DNA from: Candidatus Aminicenantota bacterium
GTDB lineage: Bacteria > Acidobacteriota > Aminicenantia > Aminicenantales > Aminicenantaceae
Reading direction: 5' to 3'
NCBI GenBank assembly: GCA_013139435.1
Contig: WTAW01000261.1
Coordinates: 1-7,364, forward strand
Length of the DNA stretch: 7,364 bases
Made by a program: the position numbers and the translations under genes. Of the stretch, positions 1 through 6,778 are shown one piece after another (the first letter of the stretch is position 1; each line of letters starts with the position of its first letter). The notes beneath the pieces are model-generated. The model had not been told where the DNA came from. It did no database searches and was given only the letters and a program-made list of their open reading frames with translations.

Positions 1-434
1 GCAATCAGCTGCGCTGAAGACTCGGTCGAGTGTTGGCCGGTAAACACCAAGATTCGTATATCCCAATAAAATCCCGCTGATTGGATCTGGGTGATCCGTC
101 TGTAGTCGATAGTCCCATCATTATTGATATCCAATTGTTCGTCCAGAGGAATTGGTATTCCGTCACTCAAGGTCGCGGTGTTCAGCTCAAGCGTCGTCAT
201 GTTCCGTAAAAAATCAATTCTCTGCTGAGCAAGGAAGGTCGCATTGGCCATCCTCTCAGAACGCGAGTTATTGAGGACAGTGAGTGTAAAGATCGGCGCC
301 AGACCCATGATCGCAACACCCACAAGAAAAACAGCAACAAGCACCTCTATTAAAGTGAATCCATTTCTCTTACTCGATGACTTGCCCTCTCCTTCGGATG
401 AAAAATCATTGACAGATATATTTTGTGTTTTCAT
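1..434 (-). CDS. PilV/GspI-like type IV prepilin (pseudopilin), 3' end cut off by window edge
   Basis: This is the first 144 codons of a minor pilin or pseudopilin, read from an ATG at 434; the stop lies beyond the left edge. Residues 1-25 are a hydrophilic leader ending in Gly. The prepilin peptidase site follows (Gly25/Phe26, motif GFTLIEVLVAV, with the conserved Glu at mature position 5), then a hydrophobic N-terminal helix to about residue 55. The following stretch, with FLAQQRIDFLRNM at 67-79, resembles PilV/GspI proteins. Residues 102-113 (DINNDGTIDYRR) look like a calcium-binding loop. Such proteins are processed at the inner membrane and join a pilus or pseudopilus as minor subunits. 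The gene starts one base after the stop of the upstream FimT/GspH-like gene, with a weak purine-rich ribosome site (GAGAG), so co-translation is likely. The prepilin family is certain; the choice of PilV over GspI rests on general resemblance only. Confidence 0.88.
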   Translation of the reverse strand, partial: MKTQNISVNDFSSEGEGKSSSKRNGFTLIEVLVAVFLVGVAIMGLAPIFTLTVLNNSRSERMANATFLAQQRIDFLRNMTTLELNTATLSDGIPIPLDEQLDINNDGTIDYRRITQIQSAGFYWDIRILVFTGQHSTESSAQLI

Positions 435-435
435 T

Positions 436-990
436 TTAGCTCTCTGATTTCACAAATCGCACAGACCCCCCTGTGTACACTTTGATCTCCCTCTGATCTT
501 TCTGATCGTAGTTTTTCAGCCGCCCACTCTGCAAGATCACGGTATTGTGCTGGAGATCAAAGTTTGTGACAGTGCCCAACGGCGAGTAGACCACAGCATA
601 GTCAGGATCCGGCAAATCAACCGTGACATTAAACTTGGGGGGGATGAGCCTACTCACGAATCTAGGAATGACAGTCCAGTTTCCTGCAGTTTCTTCTCTT
701 TCAATGATGTATTTCCAGAGGTTAGTTTCTGCATCCTGCTCAAACCTGAGCCTGTGAGGGAATTTATATTTCACAGCCGAAAATTTTGTCCTCTGCAAAC
801 TGGTCAGAATATCTCTGGCTTCATTCTCCAGTGTCCTCGTTTCCAGAGAATTCATAAGATTGGGATAGAGGGCCGCTGTAATCACACCAATGATCCCCAC
901 GACCAGCAGGAGCTCGAGTAGAGTAAACCCCGCTCTGCCTAACGGCCTATTGAAGCGATGAGATCGATGTCTTTTTATTAGATATCTCAT
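436..990 (-). CDS. FimT/GspH-like type IV prepilin (pseudopilin)
   Basis: A 184-residue prepilin. A basic leader (residues 1-21, rich in Arg, His and Lys) ends in Gly. Next comes the cleavage site and helix GFTLLELLLVVGIIGVITAA, with Glu at mature position 5, then a globular domain to the end. The pattern of that domain (EARDILTSLQRTKFSAV near 57-73, SPLGTVT near 136-142, and a C-terminal TGGSVRFV) fits the GspH/FimT family. Those proteins act as minor pilins that prime pilus or pseudopilus assembly, or in some cases bind DNA. I chose the ATG at 990. An in-frame GTG at 1005 with AAGGA upstream adds five residues and is a real alternative. The ATG sits one base after the stop of a possible small ORF, in a TAAAATG junction identical to the one between this gene and the next. 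It is probably first or second in a minus-strand pilin operon continuing to the left. Confidence 0.9.
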   Translation of the reverse strand: MRYLIKRHRSHRFNRPLGRAGFTLLELLLVVGIIGVITAALYPNLMNSLETRTLENEARDILTSLQRTKFSAVKYKFPHRLRFEQDAETNLWKYIIEREETAGNWTVIPRFVSRLIPPKFNVTVDLPDPDYAVVYSPLGTVTNFDLQHNTVILQSGRLKNYDQKDQREIKVYTGGSVRFVKSES

Positions 991-991
991 T

Positions 992-1099
992 TTAATGCAC
1001 CCCACCCTTTTCCTTTGAATTAAGGGTAATCGTGTTCTTGTGTTTCACATGGAATTCCAGATCTGCAAGAAGGCAATTCGGAAACATGATCGTTCTCAT
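992..1099 (-). CDS. possible 35-residue leader ORF upstream of the pilin genes
   Basis: An ATG at 1099 opens a 35-codon frame ending with TAA at 992-994, one base before the ATG of the FimT/GspH-like gene. An AAAAGGA sequence lies three bases before the ATG, which is close but usable, and an in-frame TGA just upstream bounds the frame. The product begins MRTIMFPNCLL and ends NSKEKGGVH. I recognise no domain, signal or membrane segment. The frame lies just downstream of a sigma-70-like promoter at 1142-1170. It could be a leader peptide coupling translation into the pilin operon, or simply a chance open frame of this length. Its existence as a gene is an inference. Confidence 0.3.
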   Translation of the reverse strand: MRTIMFPNCLLADLEFHVKHKNTITLNSKEKGGVH

Positions 1100-1141
1100 A
1101 ATTCCTTTTCAAAGATGCGCAATTCAACCCTTATGTGATTG

Positions 1142-1170
1142 ATTCTACTTAATAAAGTCACTCTTTGCAA
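1142..1170 (-). promoter_or_regulatory. sigma-70-like promoter for the pilin operon
   Basis: On the minus strand there is TTGCAA (1165-1170), a 17-base spacer and TAGAAT (1142-1147). This matches the consensus at 4 of 6 and 5 of 6 positions with ideal spacing. Transcription would start near 1135, about 145 bases before the pilin ATG and about 36 bases before the possible leader ORF. No better candidate was seen closer to the pilin genes. Confidence 0.5.
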
Positions 1171-1359
1171 GCTCCTCGTGGCATGCTCTTCAGGTTGAGG
1201 GGATGGATCATTTTCCCTTGCCCCTGTGTTTCTTCAAAGACATATTTATAGCCAATATATAAGTAGCAACTTTTATGCCATTCTATTCCTATTTAAGTAA
1301 CTGAATTCAATAGAGTTACGAATCTCTCGATTTGTTTCTCCTCCTGATTTATCAATAAA

Positions 1360-1375
1360 TGTCAAAACCCTGACA
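1360..1375. promoter_or_regulatory. operator-like inverted repeat TGTCA-N6-TGACA
   Basis: The half-sites TGTCA (1360-1364) and TGACA (1371-1375) are perfect inverted repeats whose centres are 11 bases apart, about one helical turn. This is the geometry of a dimeric DNA-binding protein site. It ends four bases before the -35-like TTGCCA of the plus-strand promoter candidate. No regulator can be named from this, and five-base arms do occur by chance. Confidence 0.25.
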
Positions 1376-1379
1376 ATAT

Positions 1380-1408
1380 TTGCCATTCCACTTCTTTCTT
1401 AATAGTAT
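1380..1408 (+). promoter_or_regulatory. candidate promoter for the glycosyltransferase-asnB operon
   Basis: TTGCCA (1380-1385, 5 of 6 to the -35 consensus), a 17-base spacer and TAGTAT (1403-1408, 4 of 6 to the -10 consensus). Transcription would start near 1415 and leave a leader of about 230 bases before the ATG at 1644. A weaker alternative, TTGTTG (1605) with TGGTAT (1628), would give an almost leaderless message. Confidence 0.4.
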
Positions 1409-1438
1409 TAGAATACCTCTACATATATACCGTCAATA

Positions 1439-1522
1439 ACCCCTAAAGATGATACTCGGGGTGAATTTTTTCCGCCCTATCTCACCCCCCACGACCGGAT
1501 GAGGTTTCCTCGCTGGGGAAAC
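1439..1522 (+). promoter_or_regulatory. structured leader with competing hairpins
   Basis: GGGGT(GA) at 1458-1464 can pair either with ACCCC upstream (1439-1443, five pairs) or with TCACCCC downstream (1482-1488, seven pairs), so the two hairpins exclude each other. A third hairpin follows: GTTTCC (1504-1509) pairs with GGAAAC (1517-1522), extended by one more C-G pair and flanking wobble pairs. A run of six Ts (1466-1471) lies just after the first hairpin. This resembles an attenuator or riboswitch layout, but it matches no RNA family I know. The regulatory role is inferred. Confidence 0.3.
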
Positions 1523-1643
1523 TGAGCGTGTTTTCACAATCACCAATTGGGACACTCGGATAGCATTCATCACAGATTTGGAAATGCTCCTATGAGTCTG
1601 GGGATTGTTGTATTTTGGTACCGAGTGTGGTATTGGTTTATCA

Positions 1644-3473
1644 ATGACACCAGAGAATAAAAAGGTCCTTGTGACTAGCTGTCTCATCTTTCTCTTTTTC
1701 CTCGGATTATCTCTCTTCATAAACCTTCCATCCCTGCAAGGAAATTTTCTCTTTGCCGATGAAGCCATTTATTATTCGATGACACAGAGCCTGGCGAATG
1801 ACTTTGACCTTGAATACACAAAGAAGGACCTGATCCGTTACTACAAGGCCTTCGATTCGGGTCCTCTTGGAATCTTCTTGAAAAAGGGGGAAAATGACCG
1901 GCTGTTTTTTGCAAAATCCTACATCTACCCTCTTTTCGCCTCTCCATTCGTCAAGGTCTTCGGTTGTAATGGATTTTTGGTCTTTCACTCCATCCTCCTC
2001 TTCTTCATGCTGATCATGGGCTATTCGTATTTCTCGCTTTCCAACACATCGTCTCTTTCCTTTGCTGCCATCCTCACTTTTCTTTTTGCTTCGGCGGCCT
2101 GTGTGTACTTCTTTTGGATACATCCGGATTTCTTCAACCTTTTTCTCGTGTTTTTCGTGCTCTTTCTTTGGCTCTATAAACATAAAAAAGAAGAAATACT
2201 TCAGAACGAGGAACAGAAAACCAAACTCGTCAGTTTCCTTCTCTCCGACTGGTCCGATTATCTGGCAGCGCTCGTTGCAGGGATTGCCTTTTTCTCCAAA
2301 CCACCCAATATCATCATCATGGGCCCCATAGTGCTCTATGCCCTATTCAAGAAAAAATTCGTGAAAGCAGTGTTGATTATTCTTATTTTTGCGTTGACTG
2401 CGGGGCTGTTTTTCGGGATCAACTATCTCGCAACAGGCGACTGGAATTACCAGGGAGGCGAACGAAAAACGTTCTATGGCGAAGGCGGTTACCCCCTCGA
2501 GAAAGACCATATCACCTTTGACACGGCAAAGGGCGGCACCATGTCCTCTGAGGGTTACACAGAAAAACATCTCCTCCCGGTGAAGTTTGTTTTTTACAAC
2601 CTCTTCTACTATTTCTTCGGCAGATTCACGGGCCTCACCTGGTATTTTTTCCCGGCGATCCTTGCTCTGATCCTCTTTGTTATGGGAGCCAAGAGGATCT
2701 ATCAATGGTTTCTCCTCATCGCAATCTTCGGTGGGATCTTTATATACATCGTTCTCATGCCAGACAACTATGCCGGTGGGGGCGGAACCATGGGAAACAG
2801 ATACTTCTTGACCATATACCCTCTGTTTCTCTTCCTCCCACACCTAAAAATGAAACCAAGGCATATCGCACTCTGTTGGGTCATGGCCGCGGTGTTCATT
2901 GCCCCGATCCTCACAAATCCCCTGCTCCATTCTCACTATCCCGCAACTCATGCCAAAAAAGCACCCTTCAAATGGCTCCCCTTGGAGATGACTCTCGTGA
3001 ACAATTTCCCCACGAACACCAATCCAAGTGCACGCAGACAGCCCATCGGTATAAAATACAGCTGGATCCATTTTCTGGACGACAACTTTATTCCCAGGCA
3101 GGAAGAATCGGAGCTGGAAAAATTTGGCTTTTGGACACGCGGATCGCACACAGCGGAGATGATCCTCAAGACCTATTATCCGATCAAATCCCTCACAGTC
3201 CATCTGCTTAACAATCCCCGTATGAGGAATGACATCACGGTCAAGGTCGGAAGAGAAAAGAAAAAGATCACCCTCGGACAAAACCAGCGGGGGATTCTCA
3301 CATTTACTTCCCTCAAACCATTCCAGATCAAAGCCATCCATCTCTACAGGATAAAAATTGGGGCCTCCAAGGGGTCTATACCCTATTTTGAGGATGAATA
3401 TAGCCAGGAAAAAAGATACTTGGGTGTCTATTTCGAATTTGCTATCGAACCCGAGTATATGCCGGAATATTGA
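1644..3473 (+). CDS. GT-C type integral-membrane glycosyltransferase (GT39/ArnT-like) with soluble C-terminal domain
   Basis: A 609-residue polytopic membrane protein. After TM1 (about residues 9-27) comes a periplasmic loop starting GNFLFADEAIYYSMTQSLA. The Asp39-Glu40 pair sits where GT-C enzymes of the mannosyltransferase/ArnT type keep their catalytic acid. FFAKSYIYPLFASPFVKVFG (88-107) aligns with the usual loop before TM2. About ten more hydrophobic segments run to about residue 424, with a conserved-looking GGGGTMGNRYFLTIYPLF near 378-395. Residues about 430-609 are hydrophilic and beta-rich in appearance, with no match I recognise. Such enzymes move a sugar from a polyprenyl-phosphate donor onto a lipid, glycan or protein on the outer face of the inner membrane. 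The ATG at 1644 was chosen over an in-frame TTG at 1605, although its ribosome site is weak. The stop overlaps the asnB start by one base, which indicates an operon. The fold is likely; the substrate is unknown. Confidence 0.8.
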   Translation: MTPENKKVLVTSCLIFLFFLGLSLFINLPSLQGNFLFADEAIYYSMTQSLANDFDLEYTKKDLIRYYKAFDSGPLGIFLKKGENDRLFFAKSYIYPLFASPFVKVFGCNGFLVFHSILLFFMLIMGYSYFSLSNTSSLSFAAILTFLFASAACVYFFWIHPDFFNLFLVFFVLFLWLYKHKKEEILQNEEQKTKLVSFLLSDWSDYLAALVAGIAFFSKPPNIIIMGPIVLYALFKKKFVKAVLIILIFALTAGLFFGINYLATGDWNYQGGERKTFYGEGGYPLEKDHITFDTAKGGTMSSEGYTEKHLLPVKFVFYNLFYYFFGRFTGLTWYFFPAILALILFVMGAKRIYQWFLLIAIFGGIFIYIVLMPDNYAGGGGTMGNRYFLTIYPLFLFLPHLKMKPRHIALCWVMAAVFIAPILTNPLLHSHYPATHAKKAPFKWLPLEMTLVNNFPTNTNPSARRQPIGIKYSWIHFLDDNFIPRQEESELEKFGFWTRGSHTAEMILKTYYPIKSLTVHLLNNPRMRNDITVKVGREKKKITLGQNQRGILTFTSLKPFQIKAIHLYRIKIGASKGSIPYFEDEYSQEKRYLGVYFEFAIEPEYMPEY

Positions 3474-5389
3474 TGTGTGGCATCTGCGGAATAGCCAAAA
3501 CTGACAACGGAGAACCCGTCTCCCGGTCACTCCTCTCTTCGATGTGCGCAACGATTGTCCATCGAGGCCCTGACGATGAGGGGATCTTTGTTCAGAACAA
3601 CGTTGGACTTGGCGTCCGCCGCTTGAGCATTATCGATGTTGAAGGAGGTCACCAGCCTCTATCCAACGAGGATGGCTCTGTATGGGTGGCTCACAACGGA
3701 GAGATCTACAATTTCCCCGAGCTTCGGGAGGAGCTCATAACATGCGGTCACACATTTAAAACCCGAACAGACACCGAAACCATCGTCCACAGCTATGAGG
3801 AATGGGGAGAGCACTGTTTCCAAAAATTTCGGGGCATGTTTGCCTTCGCCCTTTGGGATGACCGTACTAAAAGGCTTCTGGTCGGACGGGACCGGATGGG
3901 GATAAAACCTTTCTACTACACGCTCATCGAAAACAAAGAGAGGACTCTTGTCTTCGGTTCGGAACTCAAGACCATCCTCGTCCATCCCGACGTCAAACGA
4001 GCTCTCGAACCTCAGGCTCTGGATCTCTATTTGACTTTTGAATATATTCCAGAACCCCTTTCCGCTTTCCAGAACATTTACAAACTGCCAGCGGGAACCT
4101 TTCTGATCTATGAGCGGGGTAAGATCCATATCGAAAGATATTGGGATGTTAACCGGGAACAAGAAGAGGAAGTCTCAACCAAGCCTCACGGTATCTCCCT
4201 TGCTTCTATCGAGGACGAGCTGTATGAACGCCTCAAAGAATCGGTTAAGGCCCGGCTTTTATCCGATGTTCCTCTGGGAGCTTTCTTGAGTGGTGGCATC
4301 GATTCGTCGGCTATCGTAGGCCTGATGCACGAATTGGGCGTCTCGCCCATAAAAACCTTCTCCATCGGCTTTGAGGACGCCACCTACAATGAGCTCGAGC
4401 ATGCCCGCCGCATTTCCCAGAAATTTCACACAGACCACGAAGAGTTCATCCTCAAACCCCAGGCTTTGGAATTAACGGAAAAACTCATCCGCCACCTCGA
4501 CGAACCTTTTGGAGATTTTTCCATCTTCCCCACCTACCTTGTCTCAAAAATGGCCCGCTCGCACGTCAAGGTCATTCTCTCAGGAGACGGCGGAGATGAA
4601 CTCTTTGCCGGATATGAACACTATCAGGCCCAAAAACTATCCCGTTTGCCCCTTGTGTCTTTTCTGTCCAAACCCATGCCCGCTGTCCTGAGAAAGCTTC
4701 CACCCTCCTCCAAAAAGAAAGGCCTCTGGAACAAGCTGCGGCGTTACGCGCAAGGATTCGAACACCCTCAAGACCTGAGGCATTTCCGCTGGATGATGTT
4801 CCTCAACCAGAAAGAACGGGAAGATCTGTATTCCAAAGACTTCCGCCACGAACTGGAAGGGATCAAACCATTCCATACGATCCCTCCTCTCGATAAATTA
4901 TATCCACAACTGGACCGGTTTGATGACATCAACGGGGAGCTCTATCTTGATCTGAGGTCATACCTGGTCGACGATATTTTAGTCAAGGTCGACAGAATGA
5001 GCATGGCCACGTCTCTTGAGACACGAGTTCCGCTGATCGATCACAAGGTTGTCGAATATGTCTTTCAGATCCCAGGTCACCTCAAGCTCAAGGGCATGAC
5101 CACAAAATGGATCTTCAAAAAAACTATGGAAAGGCTTCTCCCGCCTCAAAACATCTACCGGAGCAAGGAAGGTTTCTCCATCCCGATCAAACACTGGCTG
5201 CGGAATGAATTAAAAGAATTGATGCTCCATTATCTCAGCGAAAGCCGTATCCGGGACGCCGGGCTTTTTAATTTCGGACCGATCAAACACAAAATCGATA
5301 GACACATGCAGGGGAGAGAAAACTACAGCCACCAGCTTTGGGCTCTTCTCGTCTTCGAGATCTGGCGTGAAAACTTCCTAAAATCCTGA
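3473..5389 (+). CDS. asnB: asparagine synthase (glutamine-hydrolysing), AsnB family
   Basis: A full-length 638-residue two-domain amidotransferase. The N-terminal class II glutaminase domain starts MCGICGI, so Cys2 becomes the N-terminal nucleophile. It also has HRGPDDEG (30-37), RRLSIID (49-55), HNGEIYN (74-80) and GRDRMGIKPFYY (138-149). The C-terminal synthetase domain has the ATP-binding PP-loop SGGIDSS (273-279), SIGFED (297-302), SGDGGDELFAGY (370-381) and VDRMSMATSLETRVPLID (506-523). Ammonia from glutamine is passed to an AMP-activated carboxylate, classically aspartate to give asparagine. The ATG at 3473 shares its A with the upstream TGA stop; an upstream TTG would place a residue before the Met-Cys start and is rejected. 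Coupling to a membrane glycosyltransferase fits the AsnB paralogues of polysaccharide clusters, which may amidate sugar acids or other carboxylates, so the true acceptor is uncertain. All key residues appear present. Confidence 0.93.
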   Translation: MCGICGIAKTDNGEPVSRSLLSSMCATIVHRGPDDEGIFVQNNVGLGVRRLSIIDVEGGHQPLSNEDGSVWVAHNGEIYNFPELREELITCGHTFKTRTDTETIVHSYEEWGEHCFQKFRGMFAFALWDDRTKRLLVGRDRMGIKPFYYTLIENKERTLVFGSELKTILVHPDVKRALEPQALDLYLTFEYIPEPLSAFQNIYKLPAGTFLIYERGKIHIERYWDVNREQEEEVSTKPHGISLASIEDELYERLKESVKARLLSDVPLGAFLSGGIDSSAIVGLMHELGVSPIKTFSIGFEDATYNELEHARRISQKFHTDHEEFILKPQALELTEKLIRHLDEPFGDFSIFPTYLVSKMARSHVKVILSGDGGDELFAGYEHYQAQKLSRLPLVSFLSKPMPAVLRKLPPSSKKKGLWNKLRRYAQGFEHPQDLRHFRWMMFLNQKEREDLYSKDFRHELEGIKPFHTIPPLDKLYPQLDRFDDINGELYLDLRSYLVDDILVKVDRMSMATSLETRVPLIDHKVVEYVFQIPGHLKLKGMTTKWIFKKTMERLLPPQNIYRSKEGFSIPIKHWLRNELKELMLHYLSESRIRDAGLFNFGPIKHKIDRHMQGRENYSHQLWALLVFEIWRENFLKS

Positions 5390-6778
5390 TGACTGGTTTG
5401 GGATGCCCTCGGGGATAACGGAAACAACAAAAGCTGTTCGGGTTTTAGGCGTGATCTTGTGCTTTTCTGAAACGGGAAGGCCGAGGACCCAGACAATCTC
5501 ATCTCCTGAGAGGAAGACAGGATTCCTGCCTCGCTCTGGGCGAGGGATATTCTTAGCCCGCATGATCTCCTTAAGCTTTTTCCGGCCGGGAGAGCCCAGA
5601 GGTTGATACCTGTCTCCGTCCTGACGGTTCCGCACGTGGAGGGGGAATTGCAATTTATCCAGATCCAGATAAGCCTCTATATAATTGTCTGTTCTCATAG
5701 AGGAAAACTTGAGATTCTCCTGCCGTGTCCCCACAAAGCGCATGCCCAATTCCCCAATATTAAGGATTTGGTTCTCCATCCATGAATACGCGTACTGGAC
5801 TTTCGAGGGCATGCCCTCTTTTACAAAGATCAATCCTTGCTCTCTTTTTAACACCAAGCTCCCTTTGAGGGAAAACTCTTTTCCTTCGTCAAGCTTCAAT
5901 ATTTTTTCCACGTCCTCGAAGGAAATTCTCCGGAGGTCGCCTTTTAGGGCGTGAATAAAATGGCGGACCACACGCCTTTGGATAGCCAAAGGCAAGCCGA
6001 GCAGCTTTTTTATATCCAGCGCCACACGATCGTCCCTCTCCAGCAGAACATCGCGAGTCTTGTCGGCCGAGAGTGAATCCAAGAGGGAATCTTCCTCCAT
6101 CAACAGAGAGGTCAACTTACCTAAGCGAGGAACAATCTTTGGGTCAAAATTCTTCTGCAGATAGGGGATCAGGTCGATCCGGATCCTGTTTCGCATGAAT
6201 GAGGGATCAAAATTGCTCTCATCGATGCAGTATTCAAGCCTCTTTTTTTTCAGGTAATCCTCGATCTCCTCCCTCTCGATCCTGAGCAACGGTCTGATCA
6301 CCCGGCTGTCGATGACAGGATAGATCCCGGCCAATCCTCTCGAACCGGAACCCCTGATCAGGCGCAGGAAGAACGTCTCCGCTTGGTCGGACATGGTGTG
6401 TCCTGTGGCGATCTTGGCTTCCCCGATCGTTTCGGCAATTCTGTCCAGAAATTCATACCTCAACAACCGACCCGATTCTTCAAGGTTCAGCCTGTTCCGC
6501 TTGGCATAGGACGGCACATCTACGGACTCCACAAAAAGCGGGATCTTTTGGGATGAGGCGATTTTTCTTACAAAACGCTCATCGTCGTCTGAGCTGGCAC
6601 GGATGCCATGATTGAAATGGCCCAGATAGAGCGAAAGATCCCAATCCCTCCGGATCTCAAGGAGTAGAAACAGAAGGGCGGTGGAATCTCTCCCGCCCGA
6701 GTAAGCCACACAGATCTTATCTCCCTTCTGGAAAAGGTTAAAGTCGTGTATGGTGTCTAAAAACTTATCAAGAATCAT
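5378..6778 (-). CDS. tilS: tRNA(Ile)-lysidine synthetase TilS
   Basis: A 466-residue complete TilS. It converts C34 of the CAU anticodon of minor tRNA-Ile to lysidine with ATP and lysine, so that the tRNA reads AUA as Ile and is charged by IleRS instead of MetRS. The N-terminal PP-loop domain shows SGGRDS (27-32), GHFNHGIR (53-60), the LNLEESGRLLRYEFL stretch (97-111), GHTMSDQAETFFLRLIRGSG (126-145), and DESNFDPSFMRNRIR (186-200), which is typical of the family. A middle helical region follows. The C-terminal tRNA-binding domain (about 380-453) contains RNRQDGDRYQPLG and KLKEIMRAKNIPR. The start is ATG at 6778; the ribosome site is weak. The stop lies inside the convergent asnB, giving a 12-base overlap. 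The gene is on the same strand as, and downstream of, a CAU tRNA. TilS is essential in most bacteria. Confidence 0.95.
   Translation of the reverse strand: MILDKFLDTIHDFNLFQKGDKICVAYSGGRDSTALLFLLLEIRRDWDLSLYLGHFNHGIRASSDDDERFVRKIASSQKIPLFVESVDVPSYAKRNRLNLEESGRLLRYEFLDRIAETIGEAKIATGHTMSDQAETFFLRLIRGSGSRGLAGIYPVIDSRVIRPLLRIEREEIEDYLKKKRLEYCIDESNFDPSFMRNRIRIDLIPYLQKNFDPKIVPRLGKLTSLLMEEDSLLDSLSADKTRDVLLERDDRVALDIKKLLGLPLAIQRRVVRHFIHALKGDLRRISFEDVEKILKLDEGKEFSLKGSLVLKREQGLIFVKEGMPSKVQYAYSWMENQILNIGELGMRFVGTRQENLKFSSMRTDNYIEAYLDLDKLQFPLHVRNRQDGDRYQPLGSPGRKKLKEIMRAKNIPRPERGRNPVFLSGDEIVWVLGLPVSEKHKITPKTRTAFVVSVIPEGIPNQSSGF

Larger units (their letters stand above)
1006..1643. other. divergent intergenic region between pilin genes and glycosyltransferase gene
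   Basis: About 640 bases separate two divergent genes, AT-rich in its middle part (about 1220-1440). I see no protein-coding gene of normal size on either strand. The region holds a minus-strand promoter candidate (1142-1170), a possible 35-codon ORF (992-1099), a GTAACT/AGTTAC inverted repeat (1297-1319), a TGTCA-N6-TGACA inverted repeat (1360-1375), a plus-strand promoter candidate (1380-1408), and a GC-richer structured segment (1439-1522) before the glycosyltransferase gene. Confidence 0.7.

Noticed and set aside
547..921. 124-codon plus-strand frame over the FimT/GspH-like gene
   Set aside because: Shadow of the pilin gene; the opposite strand has a clear prepilin motif.
991..1005. GTG start at 1005 for the FimT/GspH-like gene
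   Set aside because: Plausible (AAGGA upstream), but the ATG at 990 uses the same TAAAATG junction as the next gene and keeps a normal leader. The choice is not certain.
1297..1319. GTAACT/AGTTAC inverted repeat
   Set aside because: Six-base arms with an 11-base spacer in AT-rich DNA are not strong enough to call a regulatory site.
1605..1643. TTG start at 1605 for the glycosyltransferase
   Set aside because: It adds 13 residues with no family support ahead of MTPENKK and the first membrane helix; ATG is preferred over TTG.
1433..1768. 111-codon minus-strand frame in the intergenic leader
   Set aside because: Basic, low-complexity product without homology clues; overlaps the start of the glycosyltransferase gene.
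2343..2843. 166-codon minus-strand frame inside the glycosyltransferase gene
   Set aside because: Highly charged product with no family resemblance, wholly antisense to a well-supported membrane protein gene.
3470..3472. TTG start one codon before the asnB ATG
   Set aside because: The catalytic Cys must be residue 2 and be exposed by Met removal, which fixes the start at 3473.
2844..3551. 235-codon minus-strand frame across the glycosyltransferase/asnB junction
   Set aside because: Antisense to conserved coding sequence on both sides of the junction, with no recognisable motif.
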